DNA from: UBA12545 sp051024685
Lineage (GTDB): Bacteria; Bacillota; DSM-521; Neomoorellales; Neomoorellaceae
Length of the DNA: 64,000 bases
NCBI GenBank assembly: GCA_051024685.1
Contig: JAZHPA010000007.1
Coordinates: 25,754-89,753, forward strand
Reading direction: 5' to 3'
Position numbers and translations under genes: made by a program. The notes beneath the pieces are model-generated. The model was not told where the DNA came from, searched no databases, and worked only from the letters and a program-made list of their open reading frames with translations. This document shows, piece after piece, positions 8,528 through 17,360 of the stretch; position 1 is the stretch's first letter, and the number at the start of each line of letters is the position of its first letter.

Positions 8528-9628
8528 ATGGCTGACTTGACGGTGAATTTCCTAGGTAAGACTTTGCGCAATCCCTTTGTCTTGGGAGCCGGGCCGCTGA
8601 CCTACAGCGGGGAGGCGCTGGTAGCGGCCTGGGAAGCCGGCCTAGGGGCGGTGGTCACCAAGACCCTGCGCCGGGAACCGGCCGACAATCCTTACCCCCA
8701 TATGGTGGACATAGGCCGCGGTACCCTGATCAACGCCGAAAAATGGGCGGACCTGACCGCGGAGCAGTGGATCGAGAAGGAGATACCCCTGGCCAAAAGG
8801 CACGGGGTGGTGGTGATCGCCTCCGTGGGGCATACGCCGGAGGAAGCGGAAGAGTTGGTCCGTCCGGTGGAAGACGCAGGGGCCGATTTCATTGAGCTCG
8901 TCTCCTACGACGAATCCACCATGATCCCCATGGTGGAGAAGACCAAGGAGCGGGTGCAGATCCCGGTCATCGCCAAGCTTTCCCCCAACTGGCCGGGTCT
9001 ACCTCGGGTGGCCGCCCGCTGCCTGGAAGCAGGGGCCGACGCCATTACGGCCGTGGACTCCTACGGGCCGGTCCTGCGCCTGGATGTGCGGACGGCCAGG
9101 CCCCTTTTGGGAGGCCCATACGGCTTCGGCTGGTTAAGCGGTGCGGGCCTCAAGCCCATCGCCCTGCGCGCGGTAGCCGAAATCTGCCTGGCCAATCGGG
9201 GGGTGAAGGTAATCGGCCTCGGGGGGGTGAGCAGCGGAGAGGACGCCCTGGAGATGCTCCTGGCAGGAGCCAGCCTGGTGGGGATTTGCTCGGTGGCCAT
9301 CAGCCGGGGGTTAAAGGTAGTGGAGACTTTGATCCGGGAACTCTCTTCCCTCCTGGACGAGCTCGACTATTCGTCCGTCGACGGGGCTTCGGGCCGCAGC
9401 CTGCCCTATCTCCTTCCCCAGGAGCAGAAGGAGAAGCTCCGGTTCCGGTATGATCCTGAGAAGTGTACCGACTGCCGGCTGTGCGTAACCCGCTGCCCCT
9501 ATGGTGCCCGGCGGCTTGAGGGCAAGAACATGGAGCTGGACGAAGAAAAGTGCAGAAACTGCGGCTACTGCGTTTCGGTCTGCCGGCCCGGCGCCCTAAC
9601 TTCGGACCGCCTGCGCGGCTGGGCTTAG
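8528..9628 (+). CDS. Dihydroorotate dehydrogenase-fold flavoenzyme with C-terminal 2x[4Fe-4S] domain (PreA-like)
   Basis: 366 residues; ATG 8528 after AGGAGG. Residues 1-300 form a DHODH-type FMN barrel (NPFVLGAGPLTYSG, ITAVDSYGP, GLGGVSSGEDALEMLLAGA). The last 60 residues hold two CxxCxxCxxxC(P) clusters, CTDCRLCVTRCP and CRNCGYCVSVCRP. This layout matches the PreA subunit of dihydropyrimidine dehydrogenase. No PreT-like NAD-binding partner is next to it, so electrons may come from ferredoxin or the neighbouring flavodoxin-fold protein. A role in reducing or oxidising a purine- or pyrimidine-derived ring is inferred from the island. It is spaced 126 bases from the upstream gene. Confidence 0.85.
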   Translation: MADLTVNFLGKTLRNPFVLGAGPLTYSGEALVAAWEAGLGAVVTKTLRREPADNPYPHMVDIGRGTLINAEKWADLTAEQWIEKEIPLAKRHGVVVIASVGHTPEEAEELVRPVEDAGADFIELVSYDESTMIPMVEKTKERVQIPVIAKLSPNWPGLPRVAARCLEAGADAITAVDSYGPVLRLDVRTARPLLGGPYGFGWLSGAGLKPIALRAVAEICLANRGVKVIGLGGVSSGEDALEMLLAGASLVGICSVAISRGLKVVETLIRELSSLLDELDYSSVDGASGRSLPYLLPQEQKEKLRFRYDPEKCTDCRLCVTRCPYGARRLEGKNMELDEEKCRNCGYCVSVCRPGALTSDRLRGWA

Positions 9629-9699
9629 GGGCGCCGGCCGGAACCCTGGCGGGGAGAATGAACTGGCACTACCCGACTTAAAGAGGGGAGACCAAAGCC

Positions 9700-11217
9700 A
9701 TGGCATGTCTCTTGGAAATGCGGGATATTGTGAAAGATTTCGGGACCCTGCGGGCCAACGACCACGTGAACCTGCAAATAGAGGAAGGGGAGATACATGC
9801 CCTCCTGGGAGAAAACGGCGCCGGAAAATCCACCCTCATGAACATCCTTTACGGCCTGTACCACCCGACCTCCGGCACCATCCTCTTCCGCGGAAAGCCC
9901 GTCAAATTGAACTCGCCCCAGGATGCCATAAATTTGGGGATAGGTATGGTCCACCAGCACTTCATGCTGGTACCGGCCCTGACGGTGGTAGAAAACATCA
10001 TCCTGGGCATGCCGCGGCGGTGGGGGCTCGTGGACCTCAAGACTGCGGCCCAGGAAATCCAGGAGGTTTCCCGCAGTTACGGCTACGAGATCGATCCCTT
10101 TGCCAAGGTGTGGCAGCTGTCGGTGGGCGAACAGCAGAGGGTGGAGATCATTAAAGCCCTTTACCGCGGGGCCCGGCTGCTGATCCTGGATGAGCCCACG
10201 GCAGTACTCACCCCCCAGGAGGTGCGGGAGCTGTTCCGGGTGATCCGGCGCCTGGCGGAAGAGAAGTACACCGTCATCTTCATTTCCCACAAGCTCAACG
10301 AGGTCATGGAGCTCTGCACGCGGGTGACGGTCCTCCGCAGCGGTAAAGTGGTGGGAACGGTGAACACCTGCGATACCACCAAGGAAGAGCTGGCCCGCAT
10401 GATGGTGGGAAGGGAGGTTTTCTTCAAGCTGGACAAGGAGCCTCCCCGCCTGGGGGATGTCGTGCTGGAGCTGGATAAAGTAGAAGCTCTGAACGAGAAG
10501 GGGCTTAAGGCCCTGAAAAATCTCAGCCTGCAGGTGCGGGCGGGAGAAATCCTGGGCATAGCCGGGGTGGACGGCAACGGGCAGAGCGAGCTGGCCCAGG
10601 TGATCACCGGTATGCGTAAGCCGGTGGCCGGACGCATACGCCTCAAGGGCCGCGACGTCACGGGCATGGGGCCGCGCTTTATCTACGAGCAAAAGGTGGC
10701 CCACATTCCCGAAGACCGGCAGGCCGAGGGCCTGGTGATGGATATGACCATCAAAGAAAACCTGATCCTCCGCCAGTACTACCGGCCCCCCTTTGCCAAG
10801 GGCCTGTTCCTGAAGTGGCCGGCCATCAAGGAGAACGCGGTCCGGCTGATGAAGGAGTACGACGTCCGCGCGCCCCACGAAGAATTCCTGGTAAAAACCC
10901 TGTCCGGCGGGAACCAGCAGAAGGTTGTCCTGGCCCGGGAAGTCTCCCCCCAGCCCGACCTGATCGTAGCCATGCACCCCACCCGGGGTCTGGATGTGGG
11001 AGCTACGGAGTACGTTCACCGGCGCCTGCTGGCCGAGCGCGACCGGGGGTCGGCCGTGATCCTGATTTCCACCGAGCTGGATGAAATCCTTAATTTGAGC
11101 GACAGGATTGCGGTGATCTACGAAGGCGAGATTATGGGCATTGTGGCGGCGGAAAAGGCCGACCGGGAAGAACTGGGCCTCATGATGGCCGGCTCCAAAC
11201 GATTGAAGGCCTCCTAA
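9700..11217 (+). CDS. BMP-type nucleoside/purine ABC importer, double-domain ATPase
   Basis: 505 residues with two ABC modules, as in YufO/RbsA. The first has Walker A GENGAGKST (37-45), signature LSVGEQQRVEI and Walker B LLILDEPTAVL. The second has the degenerate Walker A GVDGNGQSE and signature LSGGNQQKVVLARE, which is normal for this class, where only the first site is fully canonical. It should energise the permeases at 13020 and 14092 and perhaps the pair at 1-1416. Start ATG 9700 has GAGGGGAG upstream. A MITE lies directly after it, separating it from the rest of the operon. Confidence 0.92.
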   Translation: MACLLEMRDIVKDFGTLRANDHVNLQIEEGEIHALLGENGAGKSTLMNILYGLYHPTSGTILFRGKPVKLNSPQDAINLGIGMVHQHFMLVPALTVVENIILGMPRRWGLVDLKTAAQEIQEVSRSYGYEIDPFAKVWQLSVGEQQRVEIIKALYRGARLLILDEPTAVLTPQEVRELFRVIRRLAEEKYTVIFISHKLNEVMELCTRVTVLRSGKVVGTVNTCDTTKEELARMMVGREVFFKLDKEPPRLGDVVLELDKVEALNEKGLKALKNLSLQVRAGEILGIAGVDGNGQSELAQVITGMRKPVAGRIRLKGRDVTGMGPRFIYEQKVAHIPEDRQAEGLVMDMTIKENLILRQYYRPPFAKGLFLKWPAIKENAVRLMKEYDVRAPHEEFLVKTLSGGNQQKVVLAREVSPQPDLIVAMHPTRGLDVGATEYVHRRLLAERDRGSAVILISTELDEILNLSDRIAVIYEGEIMGIVAAEKADREELGLMMAGSKRLKAS

Positions 11218-11298
11218 GGCCGGCCCGCAAGTCCCGCGAGGGGTTCGGATTTAGAGCAAAAGGGCGGAAGCCACCCCGTTGCGAAGGGGGAGAAGAAC

Positions 11299-11557
11299 TG
11301 AGTCATCTCCAGTTTTGCATGGAATGCCTGCTTGGGCTTGGTGGCGAGCGAGCAATCCTTCCCGGTAGCCAAACTGAGCTAAGCGAAGAGGAGGCAGGCC
11401 CGAAGCCATGGACGGCCGAGGCCGGCAACTGAGGCAAAAAGCCGAATTTGCCGGGAAGCCTGCCGGAGCTTTGAGACGAGTGCTAGTTTGGCCCGCGAGG
11501 GAAGTCATAAGCGAGCGCATGCCAAGCAGGCCCAGTCTTGGAACTGGGGATACGCCA
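11299..11557 (-). mobile_element. TATCCCC-ended MITE-like element, copy 2
   Basis: 259 bp, inverted relative to copy 1. The left end is TGAGTCATCTCC and the right end in complement is TGGCGTATCCCC. The flanks GGGAGAAGAAC (11288-11298) and GGGAGAAGGGG (11558-11568) share their first 8 bases, consistent with an 11-bp target duplication that has decayed. The right-hand duplicate now serves as the purine-rich leader of the amidohydrolase starting at 11578. Reading frames inside the element are not genes. Confidence 0.8.
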
Positions 11558-11577
11558 GGGAGAAGGGGGTTTACGGT

Positions 11578-12975
11578 GTGCTGGATTATTTGCTTGTTAA
11601 TGCCACGGTTGTGACGGTGAACCCGCGGCGGGAGATTTACGAAGGCGGCGCGGTGGCCGTAAAGGGAGACCGCATTGCGGCGGTGGGGCCGGCAGAGGAA
11701 GTGCTCCGCCAGTTCGGCACGGCCAGGCAGGTATTGGACTTGAGCGGTAAGGCGGTGTTTCCCGGCCTTATCAATACTCATAACCACCTCTTCCAGACCC
11801 TGATTAAGGGGCTTGGAGACGACCGGGCCCTCTCCGACTGGCTGAAGTATGTTACTTTTCCTACTGCGGCCTATCTGGAACCCGAGGATACCTACTACGG
11901 TGCCCTCCTGGGATGCCTGGACGGTCTCCACAGCGGGACCACCACCATGGTGGATTATATGTACCCCCACCCGCGGCCGGGACTGTCCGACGGCATCCTG
12001 GAGGCCTTCCGTACCCTGGGTATACGGGCCGTCTTCGGACGGGGTTATATGAATACCGGGGAAAAATACGGCGTGCCCCGGGCTATTATGCAGGACAAGG
12101 ACGAGGTGGAAAAGGATTTCCGCCGGCTTTACAACCAGTACCACAGCGATATGATTAAGATATGGCTGGCCCCGGCAGCCCCCTGGTCCAGCGACCGGGA
12201 GACGCTCCTGCGGGTAAGGGACCTGGCCCGGGAATTTCAAACCGGCGTTGCGGTTCATATTTCGGAGACACCCTTTGACCGCTGGGCTACCGAAGACCGG
12301 CACGGCGTTCCCGACGTGGATCTTATGGCGGAGCTGGGTCTGATGGGCCCCAACTTGCTCATGGTCCACTGCGTGCACCTGACCCCGCGGGATATTCGCA
12401 CCATCCGGTATTTCGATGCCCGCGTATCCTATAATCCTACCAGCAATATGTATCTCTGTTCCGGCGTGGCCCCCATACCCCGGCTGGTAGAAGCGGGAGT
12501 AACGGTGGGCCTCGGCACCGACGGGGCCGGCAGCAACAACAGCAATGATATGCTGGAAACGCTAAAGCTGGCCGCCCTGCTCCAGAAGGTGCATCACCTC
12601 GATCCCACGGTGATTACGGCCGAGAAGGTACTGGAGCTGGCCACCATAGATGCGGCCAGGGCCATCGGGCTGGAAGCGGAGATCGGGTCCCTGGAGCCGG
12701 GGAAGAAAGCGGACCTGTTTGTATTCAATCCCTTTAAAGGGGCTAAGGCCGTCCCCATGCACCACCCTGTTTCCACCCTGGTTTATTCCTCCTCCCAGGC
12801 CAACGTAGAGATGGTAATGGTGAACGGCAGGATGGTGTTGTCCGAGGGCAAGGTACAGACGATTGACGAGGAAAGGGTGCTGCCCGAGGCCCACCGGGCG
12901 GCCGTGAAACTGGCCGAACGGGCGGGAACCGGGCGGTTTTTGGCCGAACGCGGGTGGCGTTCCCTGGCCTTTTAA
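11578..12975 (+). CDS. Amidohydrolase, chlorohydrolase/8-oxoguanine deaminase family (A)
   Basis: 465 residues from GTG 11578, with the GGGAGAAGGGGG of the MITE flank as ribosome site; longer frames run into the MITE and are artefacts. Metal ligands are H68 and H70 in NTHNHLFQT, the VHISE and VHCVHL histidines, and the aspartate of GTDGAGSNNS. This is the TrzN/AtzA/8-oxoguanine deaminase branch (COG0402). LIKGLGDDRALSDWL is shared with the paralogue at 17361, so the two probably act on related exocyclic amines. Such enzymes deaminate guanine-like or s-triazine rings; which substrate applies is not decidable here. Confidence 0.87.
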   Translation: MLDYLLVNATVVTVNPRREIYEGGAVAVKGDRIAAVGPAEEVLRQFGTARQVLDLSGKAVFPGLINTHNHLFQTLIKGLGDDRALSDWLKYVTFPTAAYLEPEDTYYGALLGCLDGLHSGTTTMVDYMYPHPRPGLSDGILEAFRTLGIRAVFGRGYMNTGEKYGVPRAIMQDKDEVEKDFRRLYNQYHSDMIKIWLAPAAPWSSDRETLLRVRDLAREFQTGVAVHISETPFDRWATEDRHGVPDVDLMAELGLMGPNLLMVHCVHLTPRDIRTIRYFDARVSYNPTSNMYLCSGVAPIPRLVEAGVTVGLGTDGAGSNNSNDMLETLKLAALLQKVHHLDPTVITAEKVLELATIDAARAIGLEAEIGSLEPGKKADLFVFNPFKGAKAVPMHHPVSTLVYSSSQANVEMVMVNGRMVLSEGKVQTIDEERVLPEAHRAAVKLAERAGTGRFLAERGWRSLAF

Positions 12976-13019
12976 TGCATGCTGGCACTTAATCGCCTTA
13001 AGGAGTTGAGGAAGAAGTC

Positions 13020-14099
13020 ATGAAGCGGCTCGTCACTCCAATTGTGGCCGTAATTATAGGGCTTGCGGTGGGTGCCGTGGTGATTTTCCTTATGGGCCTG
13101 GACCCGGCAGTAGCTTACCGCAATCTCCTGAAGGGGGCCCTGGGCTCCAAAAACGGACTAGCCGAAACGGTGGTCAAGGCCACGCCTCTCATATTTACAG
13201 GCCTGAGCTTTGCCATAGCCCGCATGGCGGGGCTGCTTAACATCGGGGCCGAGGGCCAGCTCTATATTGGAGGCCTTACGAGCATCGTAGTAGGTATTTA
13301 TCTTAAGGGTTTGCCCCTGGTCGTGCACCTGCCCCTGGCCCTCCTAGCGGGCTTTGTGGGCGGCGGCCTCTGGGGGTTGATTGCCGGCGCGCTCAAGGTG
13401 CGCTTCGGGGCCAGCGAGATCATTACTACGGTGATGCTAAATTATGTGGCCATCTATCTCATAAGCCTGATGGTGACCGGCCCCATGATCGAGCCTCCCG
13501 GCAACTTCCCCCAGAGCCCTCCGGCCTTGGAGAGTGCACGACTGCCCATTATCGTACCGGGAACTAGGCTCCACCTGGGCTTTGGTGTGGCCCTGCTGAT
13601 GGTGCTCTTCTACTATGTCTTTCTCTGGCATACGACGGTGGGCTACGAGGCACGGGTGACGGGATTCAATCCGCGCGCGGCCGGTTATGCCGGTATTAAT
13701 GCGGCGCGCAACACCCTGCTCATCATGTTTCTGGCGGGGGGGATGGGCGGACTGGCCGGGGCCAGCGAGCTCCTCGGCGTGCAGCACCGCCTATTCCAGA
13801 GCTTTTCCCCGGGCTACGGCTTCGATGGCATAGCAGTGGCCTTACTGGGCTATAACACGCCCCTGGGCATCCTGCTCTCTTCCCTCCTCTTCGGCGTCCT
13901 GCGGAGCGGCGGGAACATGATGCAGATGGTGGCCAAGGTTCCGGTAGCCATCGTATACGTAATTCAGGCGGTGGTCATCATCTTTGTGGCCTGCGAGGAA
14001 CTGTTCCGGCGCTGGCAGAAGAACAAGGGTCGGGCCCGGCTTAATTTATCAACGCTGCTGTCCCCGCAACCGGGGGAGGTGAAGGAGAGCCATGACTGA
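13020..14099 (+). CDS. BMP-type nucleoside/purine ABC importer permease, first subunit
   Basis: 359 residues of mainly hydrophobic helices. ATG 13020 follows AAGGAG. LLNIGAEGQLYIGGL and ALKVRFGASEIITTVMLNY are hallmarks of YufP-type permeases. The C-terminal half (RVTGFNPRAAGYAGINAARN, GGNMMQMVAKVPVAIVYVIQ) aligns with the partial protein at the window start. It overlaps the next permease by 8 bases (coupled translation). With the ATPase at 9700 and lipoprotein at 18704 it would make a complete importer, interrupted by one amidohydrolase gene. Confidence 0.92.
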   Translation: MKRLVTPIVAVIIGLAVGAVVIFLMGLDPAVAYRNLLKGALGSKNGLAETVVKATPLIFTGLSFAIARMAGLLNIGAEGQLYIGGLTSIVVGIYLKGLPLVVHLPLALLAGFVGGGLWGLIAGALKVRFGASEIITTVMLNYVAIYLISLMVTGPMIEPPGNFPQSPPALESARLPIIVPGTRLHLGFGVALLMVLFYYVFLWHTTVGYEARVTGFNPRAAGYAGINAARNTLLIMFLAGGMGGLAGASELLGVQHRLFQSFSPGYGFDGIAVALLGYNTPLGILLSSLLFGVLRSGGNMMQMVAKVPVAIVYVIQAVVIIFVACEELFRRWQKNKGRARLNLSTLLSPQPGEVKESHD

Positions 14100-15021
14100 T
14101 TTCCTGAAGGAACTAACCAATTTCCTGGCGGCCGACGTCCGCACCGCCGTTCCCCTGCTCCTGGCCGCCACGGGGCTGATTTTCAGTGAGCGCTCGGGGA
14201 TCGTGAATATAGGTGCCGAGGGCATGATGCTTATTGGGGCCCTGGCCGGGGTTGTGGGGTCTTACTTCCTAGGCGACGCCTGGATGGGGGCCCTCCTCGC
14301 GGCGCTGGTGGGCGCCCTTTTGGGACTGCTGTTCGCCTTCTTGGTGGTGACGGCCCGGGCCGACCAGGTGGTCATCGGGGCGGCCTTCAACATCCTGGGC
14401 CTGGGGCTGACTACGTCCCTCGCCCGGGTCATCTTCGGCGTTAATACCTCTCCGCCGCCCATCGACGCCTTTAAACCGGTAGCCGTACCGGGGCTCTCCC
14501 GGATCCCGGTCCTGGGAGAAGTAATCTTTCAGCAGTCGGAGCTCACCTACTTGGCCCTGGTGCTGGTGCCCGTAGCTTACTTCGTCCTGTTTAAAACCAC
14601 CCTGGGCCTCAAGGTGCGGGCGGTGGGCGAGTACCCCCGGGCGGCCGATACGGTGGGCATAAACGTCTACCGCATTCGCTACGGCGCCAGCATGGTGTGC
14701 GGCCTATTCTGCGGCCTCGGCGGCGCCTACTTATCCTTGAGCCTTTTGAACTTCTTCACCGAAAATATGACCGCCGGCAAGGGGTTTATCGCCCTGGCCA
14801 CGGTGATCTTCGGCAAGTGGAATCCCTTCGGCGTCCTGGGGGCGGCACTAATATTTGGAGCAGGGGAGGCTCTCCAGTACCGCCTCCAGGCTACCGGTGC
14901 GAATATTCCTTATCAGATACTCCTCATGATACCCTACCTGCTCACCATAGGTGCCCTGGCAGGCTTTGTGGGTCGAGCCGTACCACCCGCCTCTTCGGGC
15001 AAGCCTTATGTAAAGGAGTGA
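14092..15021 (+). CDS. BMP-type nucleoside/purine ABC importer permease, second subunit
   Basis: 309 residues, equal in length to the paralogue at 487-1416 and sharing its landmarks: GIVNIGAEGMMLIGA, ARADQVVIGAAFNILG, GEYPRAADTVGINVYRIRY, and a PPASSGKPYVKE tail. ATG 14092 overlaps the upstream permease stop and has GGGGGAGG-like sequence before it. It forms the heteromeric channel with the 13020 product. The following xanthine dehydrogenase-type gene starts 12 bases later, so transport and oxidation are co-transcribed. Confidence 0.92.
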   Translation: MTDFLKELTNFLAADVRTAVPLLLAATGLIFSERSGIVNIGAEGMMLIGALAGVVGSYFLGDAWMGALLAALVGALLGLLFAFLVVTARADQVVIGAAFNILGLGLTTSLARVIFGVNTSPPPIDAFKPVAVPGLSRIPVLGEVIFQQSELTYLALVLVPVAYFVLFKTTLGLKVRAVGEYPRAADTVGINVYRIRYGASMVCGLFCGLGGAYLSLSLLNFFTENMTAGKGFIALATVIFGKWNPFGVLGAALIFGAGEALQYRLQATGANIPYQILLMIPYLLTIGALAGFVGRAVPPASSGKPYVKE

Positions 15022-15032
15022 GGTGAGAAGCC

Positions 15033-17270
15033 TTGTGCGCCGTGCGCCTTGATGCCGAAGCCAAGGTTACCGGCCGGGCCAAGTATGCCGCCGACCTGTT
15101 CTTCCCCGAGATGGTGTACCTGAAGGTGGTGCGCAGCCCGGTTCCCCACGCCCTAATTAAGAAGATAGACGCCGCCGAGGCCCTGGCGGTGGAGGGCGTG
15201 CTGGCCGTGTTCACGGGGGCGGATTTTCCGGGGAAAGTGGCCCAGGAAAGGGAACGGCCGGTCCTGGCCCGGGAGCGGGTGCGCTATGTAGGAGAAGGAG
15301 TGGCCATGGTGGTGGCGGAAAACGAGGAAGCGGCGGAGGAGGGTGCCCGCCGGGTTAAGGTGGAATACGAGCCACTGCCGGCGGTGCTGGACCCGTTGGA
15401 GGCCCTGGAGCCGGACGCCCCTAGGGTGCACGAGGAGAGCAACGTTATCTGCCACCACGTGGTCCGGCACGGCCACCTCCAACAGGGTTTTGCCGAGGCG
15501 GAGGTTATCCTAGAGCGGACCTATCGGACCCACCGAGTCCAGCATGCGGCCCTGGAGCTGGAGACGGCCGTGGCCGTCCCGGAAGGGGATCACATGGTCG
15601 TCTATTGTCCGGGCAAGAGCCCCTTCAACGCCCGGCGCATGGTGGCCGAAGCCCTGGGCTGGCCCCTCAACCGGGTAATCGTACGGGAGACTACCATCGG
15701 GGGCTCCTTTGGGGGCAAGGATTACGATATGGGGGTGCTGGCCGCCCGGGCGGCCCTGGCGGCCTACCGTTTGGGAAGGCCGGCCCGCATAAGCCTCACC
15801 CGCGAGGAGTCCACCATTGAGGGTACCAAACGCCATCCCTATGTACTGAAGTATAAAGTGGGGGCCAGGAAGGACGGTACCCTCTGCGCCATGGAAGTGT
15901 ACGGCGTCGCCGACGGGGGAGCGTATGTTTCCAAGACCCCCCTGGTGACATGGCGTTCGGCCGTGGAGGCTACGGGGCCTTACCGCATCCCCCACGTCCA
16001 GGTGGACATCTACGGCGTGTTTACCAATAACGTATATTCCGATGCGCTGCGCGGGTTCGGTTCCCCACAGGTAAACTTTGCCGTGGAACTACTCATGGAC
16101 GAACTGGCGGGAATCCTGGAGCTGGACCCCCTGGAGCTGAGATTGAGAAATGCCCTCAGGGAGGGGGACACCGGGCCCACCGGGCAGGTCATGCGGGACG
16201 TGAGCCTATCGACCTGCCTCAAGCGGGTGACCGAGGCCGCAGGCTGGGCCGAAAAGCGGCAGGCCTACGGCCGGGAGAACGGGTACCGGCGGCGGGGAAT
16301 CGGCCTGGCCTGCAGCTTTCGCGGTTCCTGCTTCGGTGCCGGGGGCGAGGGCCTGGATGCTGCCGGGGCCGCCCTCCTGGTCCACCGGGACGGCACGGCC
16401 GACCTTTCCTGCGGTATTGTGGAAGTGGGGCAGGGGTCCCGCACCGTCTTTGCCCGCATTGTGGAGGAGGTCCTGGGCCTTCCTCTGGACAGGATCCACG
16501 TCAATGCCCTGGACACCGCCCGCGTACCCGACAGCGGTCCCACGGTAGCCTCCCGGGGCACGGTCATCGGCGGCAATGCCGTCCTGCGCGCCGCCGAGCA
16601 GGTGCGCCGGGCCATGGAGGGGGTGGCTGCCGAGCTGCTGGGGTGTTCCCGCGGGGAAGTGACCTTCCGCGCCGGGCAGGTTGCGGCCCGGGACCGGGGT
16701 AAGGCCCTGGCCTTCGAGGAGGTGGCTGGCGAATGCTACCGCCGAGGGGTTAGCCTGTACGGCTTTGGGTGGTACAAGGCGCCGGACCTGCTCTGGGACC
16801 GGTCCCGGGGGCAGGGCGAGGCCTACTTCGGCTACGTCTATGCCGCCAGTGTGGCCGAGGTGGAAGTAGATCTGGAAACCGGCCAGGTGGAGGTGCTGCG
16901 TTACTATGCGGCCCACGATGTGGGTAAGGCCCTGAACCCGGCCGAGGTGGAAGGCCAGATATGCGGCGGCGCCGCCATGGGGATTGGCTACGCTTTAATG
17001 GAGGATGTAGGACTGGCCGGGGGAGAGGTGCGGAACACCAATTATGATCGCTACCTGCTGCCCACCTGCCTGGACGTGGGCACCCTGATCCCCCTGGTCG
17101 TGGAGGAACCCTGCCGGTTCGGTCCCCTGGGGGCCAGGGGCCTGGGCGAGCCCGCCACCCAGATTGTGGCGCCGGCCATCGTCAACGCCATATGCCAGGC
17201 CATCGGCAGCCGGTTGTACGAGATACCCGCTACCCTGGAAACCGTGTTGAACAAAGTAAGGGAGCGCTAG
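15033..17270 (+). CDS. Xanthine dehydrogenase-family molybdopterin-binding subunit, stand-alone
   Basis: 745 residues; the likely start is TTG 15033 behind AGGTGAG (GTG 15042 is an alternative). KVTGRAKYAADLFFP opens the small a/b-hammerhead domain. The Mo-cofactor domain shows GGSFGGKDYDMG, ALRGFGSPQVNFAVE, VASRGTVIGGNA and the catalytic-base motif GLGEPA near residue 705. Unlike the 21335 set, no FAD or [2Fe-2S] subunit genes follow, so it must borrow partners or act with another redox carrier. Enzymes of this family hydroxylate purines and other N-heterocycles with water-derived oxygen. Directly followed by an amidohydrolase and a lipoprotein gene. Confidence 0.88.
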   Translation: MCAVRLDAEAKVTGRAKYAADLFFPEMVYLKVVRSPVPHALIKKIDAAEALAVEGVLAVFTGADFPGKVAQERERPVLARERVRYVGEGVAMVVAENEEAAEEGARRVKVEYEPLPAVLDPLEALEPDAPRVHEESNVICHHVVRHGHLQQGFAEAEVILERTYRTHRVQHAALELETAVAVPEGDHMVVYCPGKSPFNARRMVAEALGWPLNRVIVRETTIGGSFGGKDYDMGVLAARAALAAYRLGRPARISLTREESTIEGTKRHPYVLKYKVGARKDGTLCAMEVYGVADGGAYVSKTPLVTWRSAVEATGPYRIPHVQVDIYGVFTNNVYSDALRGFGSPQVNFAVELLMDELAGILELDPLELRLRNALREGDTGPTGQVMRDVSLSTCLKRVTEAAGWAEKRQAYGRENGYRRRGIGLACSFRGSCFGAGGEGLDAAGAALLVHRDGTADLSCGIVEVGQGSRTVFARIVEEVLGLPLDRIHVNALDTARVPDSGPTVASRGTVIGGNAVLRAAEQVRRAMEGVAAELLGCSRGEVTFRAGQVAARDRGKALAFEEVAGECYRRGVSLYGFGWYKAPDLLWDRSRGQGEAYFGYVYAASVAEVEVDLETGQVEVLRYYAAHDVGKALNPAEVEGQICGGAAMGIGYALMEDVGLAGGEVRNTNYDRYLLPTCLDVGTLIPLVVEEPCRFGPLGARGLGEPATQIVAPAIVNAICQAIGSRLYEIPATLETVLNKVRER

Positions 17271-17360
17271 CAGGGCCCTCTCACCTCCGGGGATGGGGGC
17301 GCGGTCTGGGGCCGTGGGAGCAGGCCCCGCCGAACTACGGGCAAGGGAGCGTGAAAGATC

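Noticed and set aside
9625..11019. Antisense open frame of 464 codons opposite the ABC ATPase
   Set aside because: The sense strand encodes a complete ATPase with all motifs; the antisense product is low in family signals and without a ribosome site.
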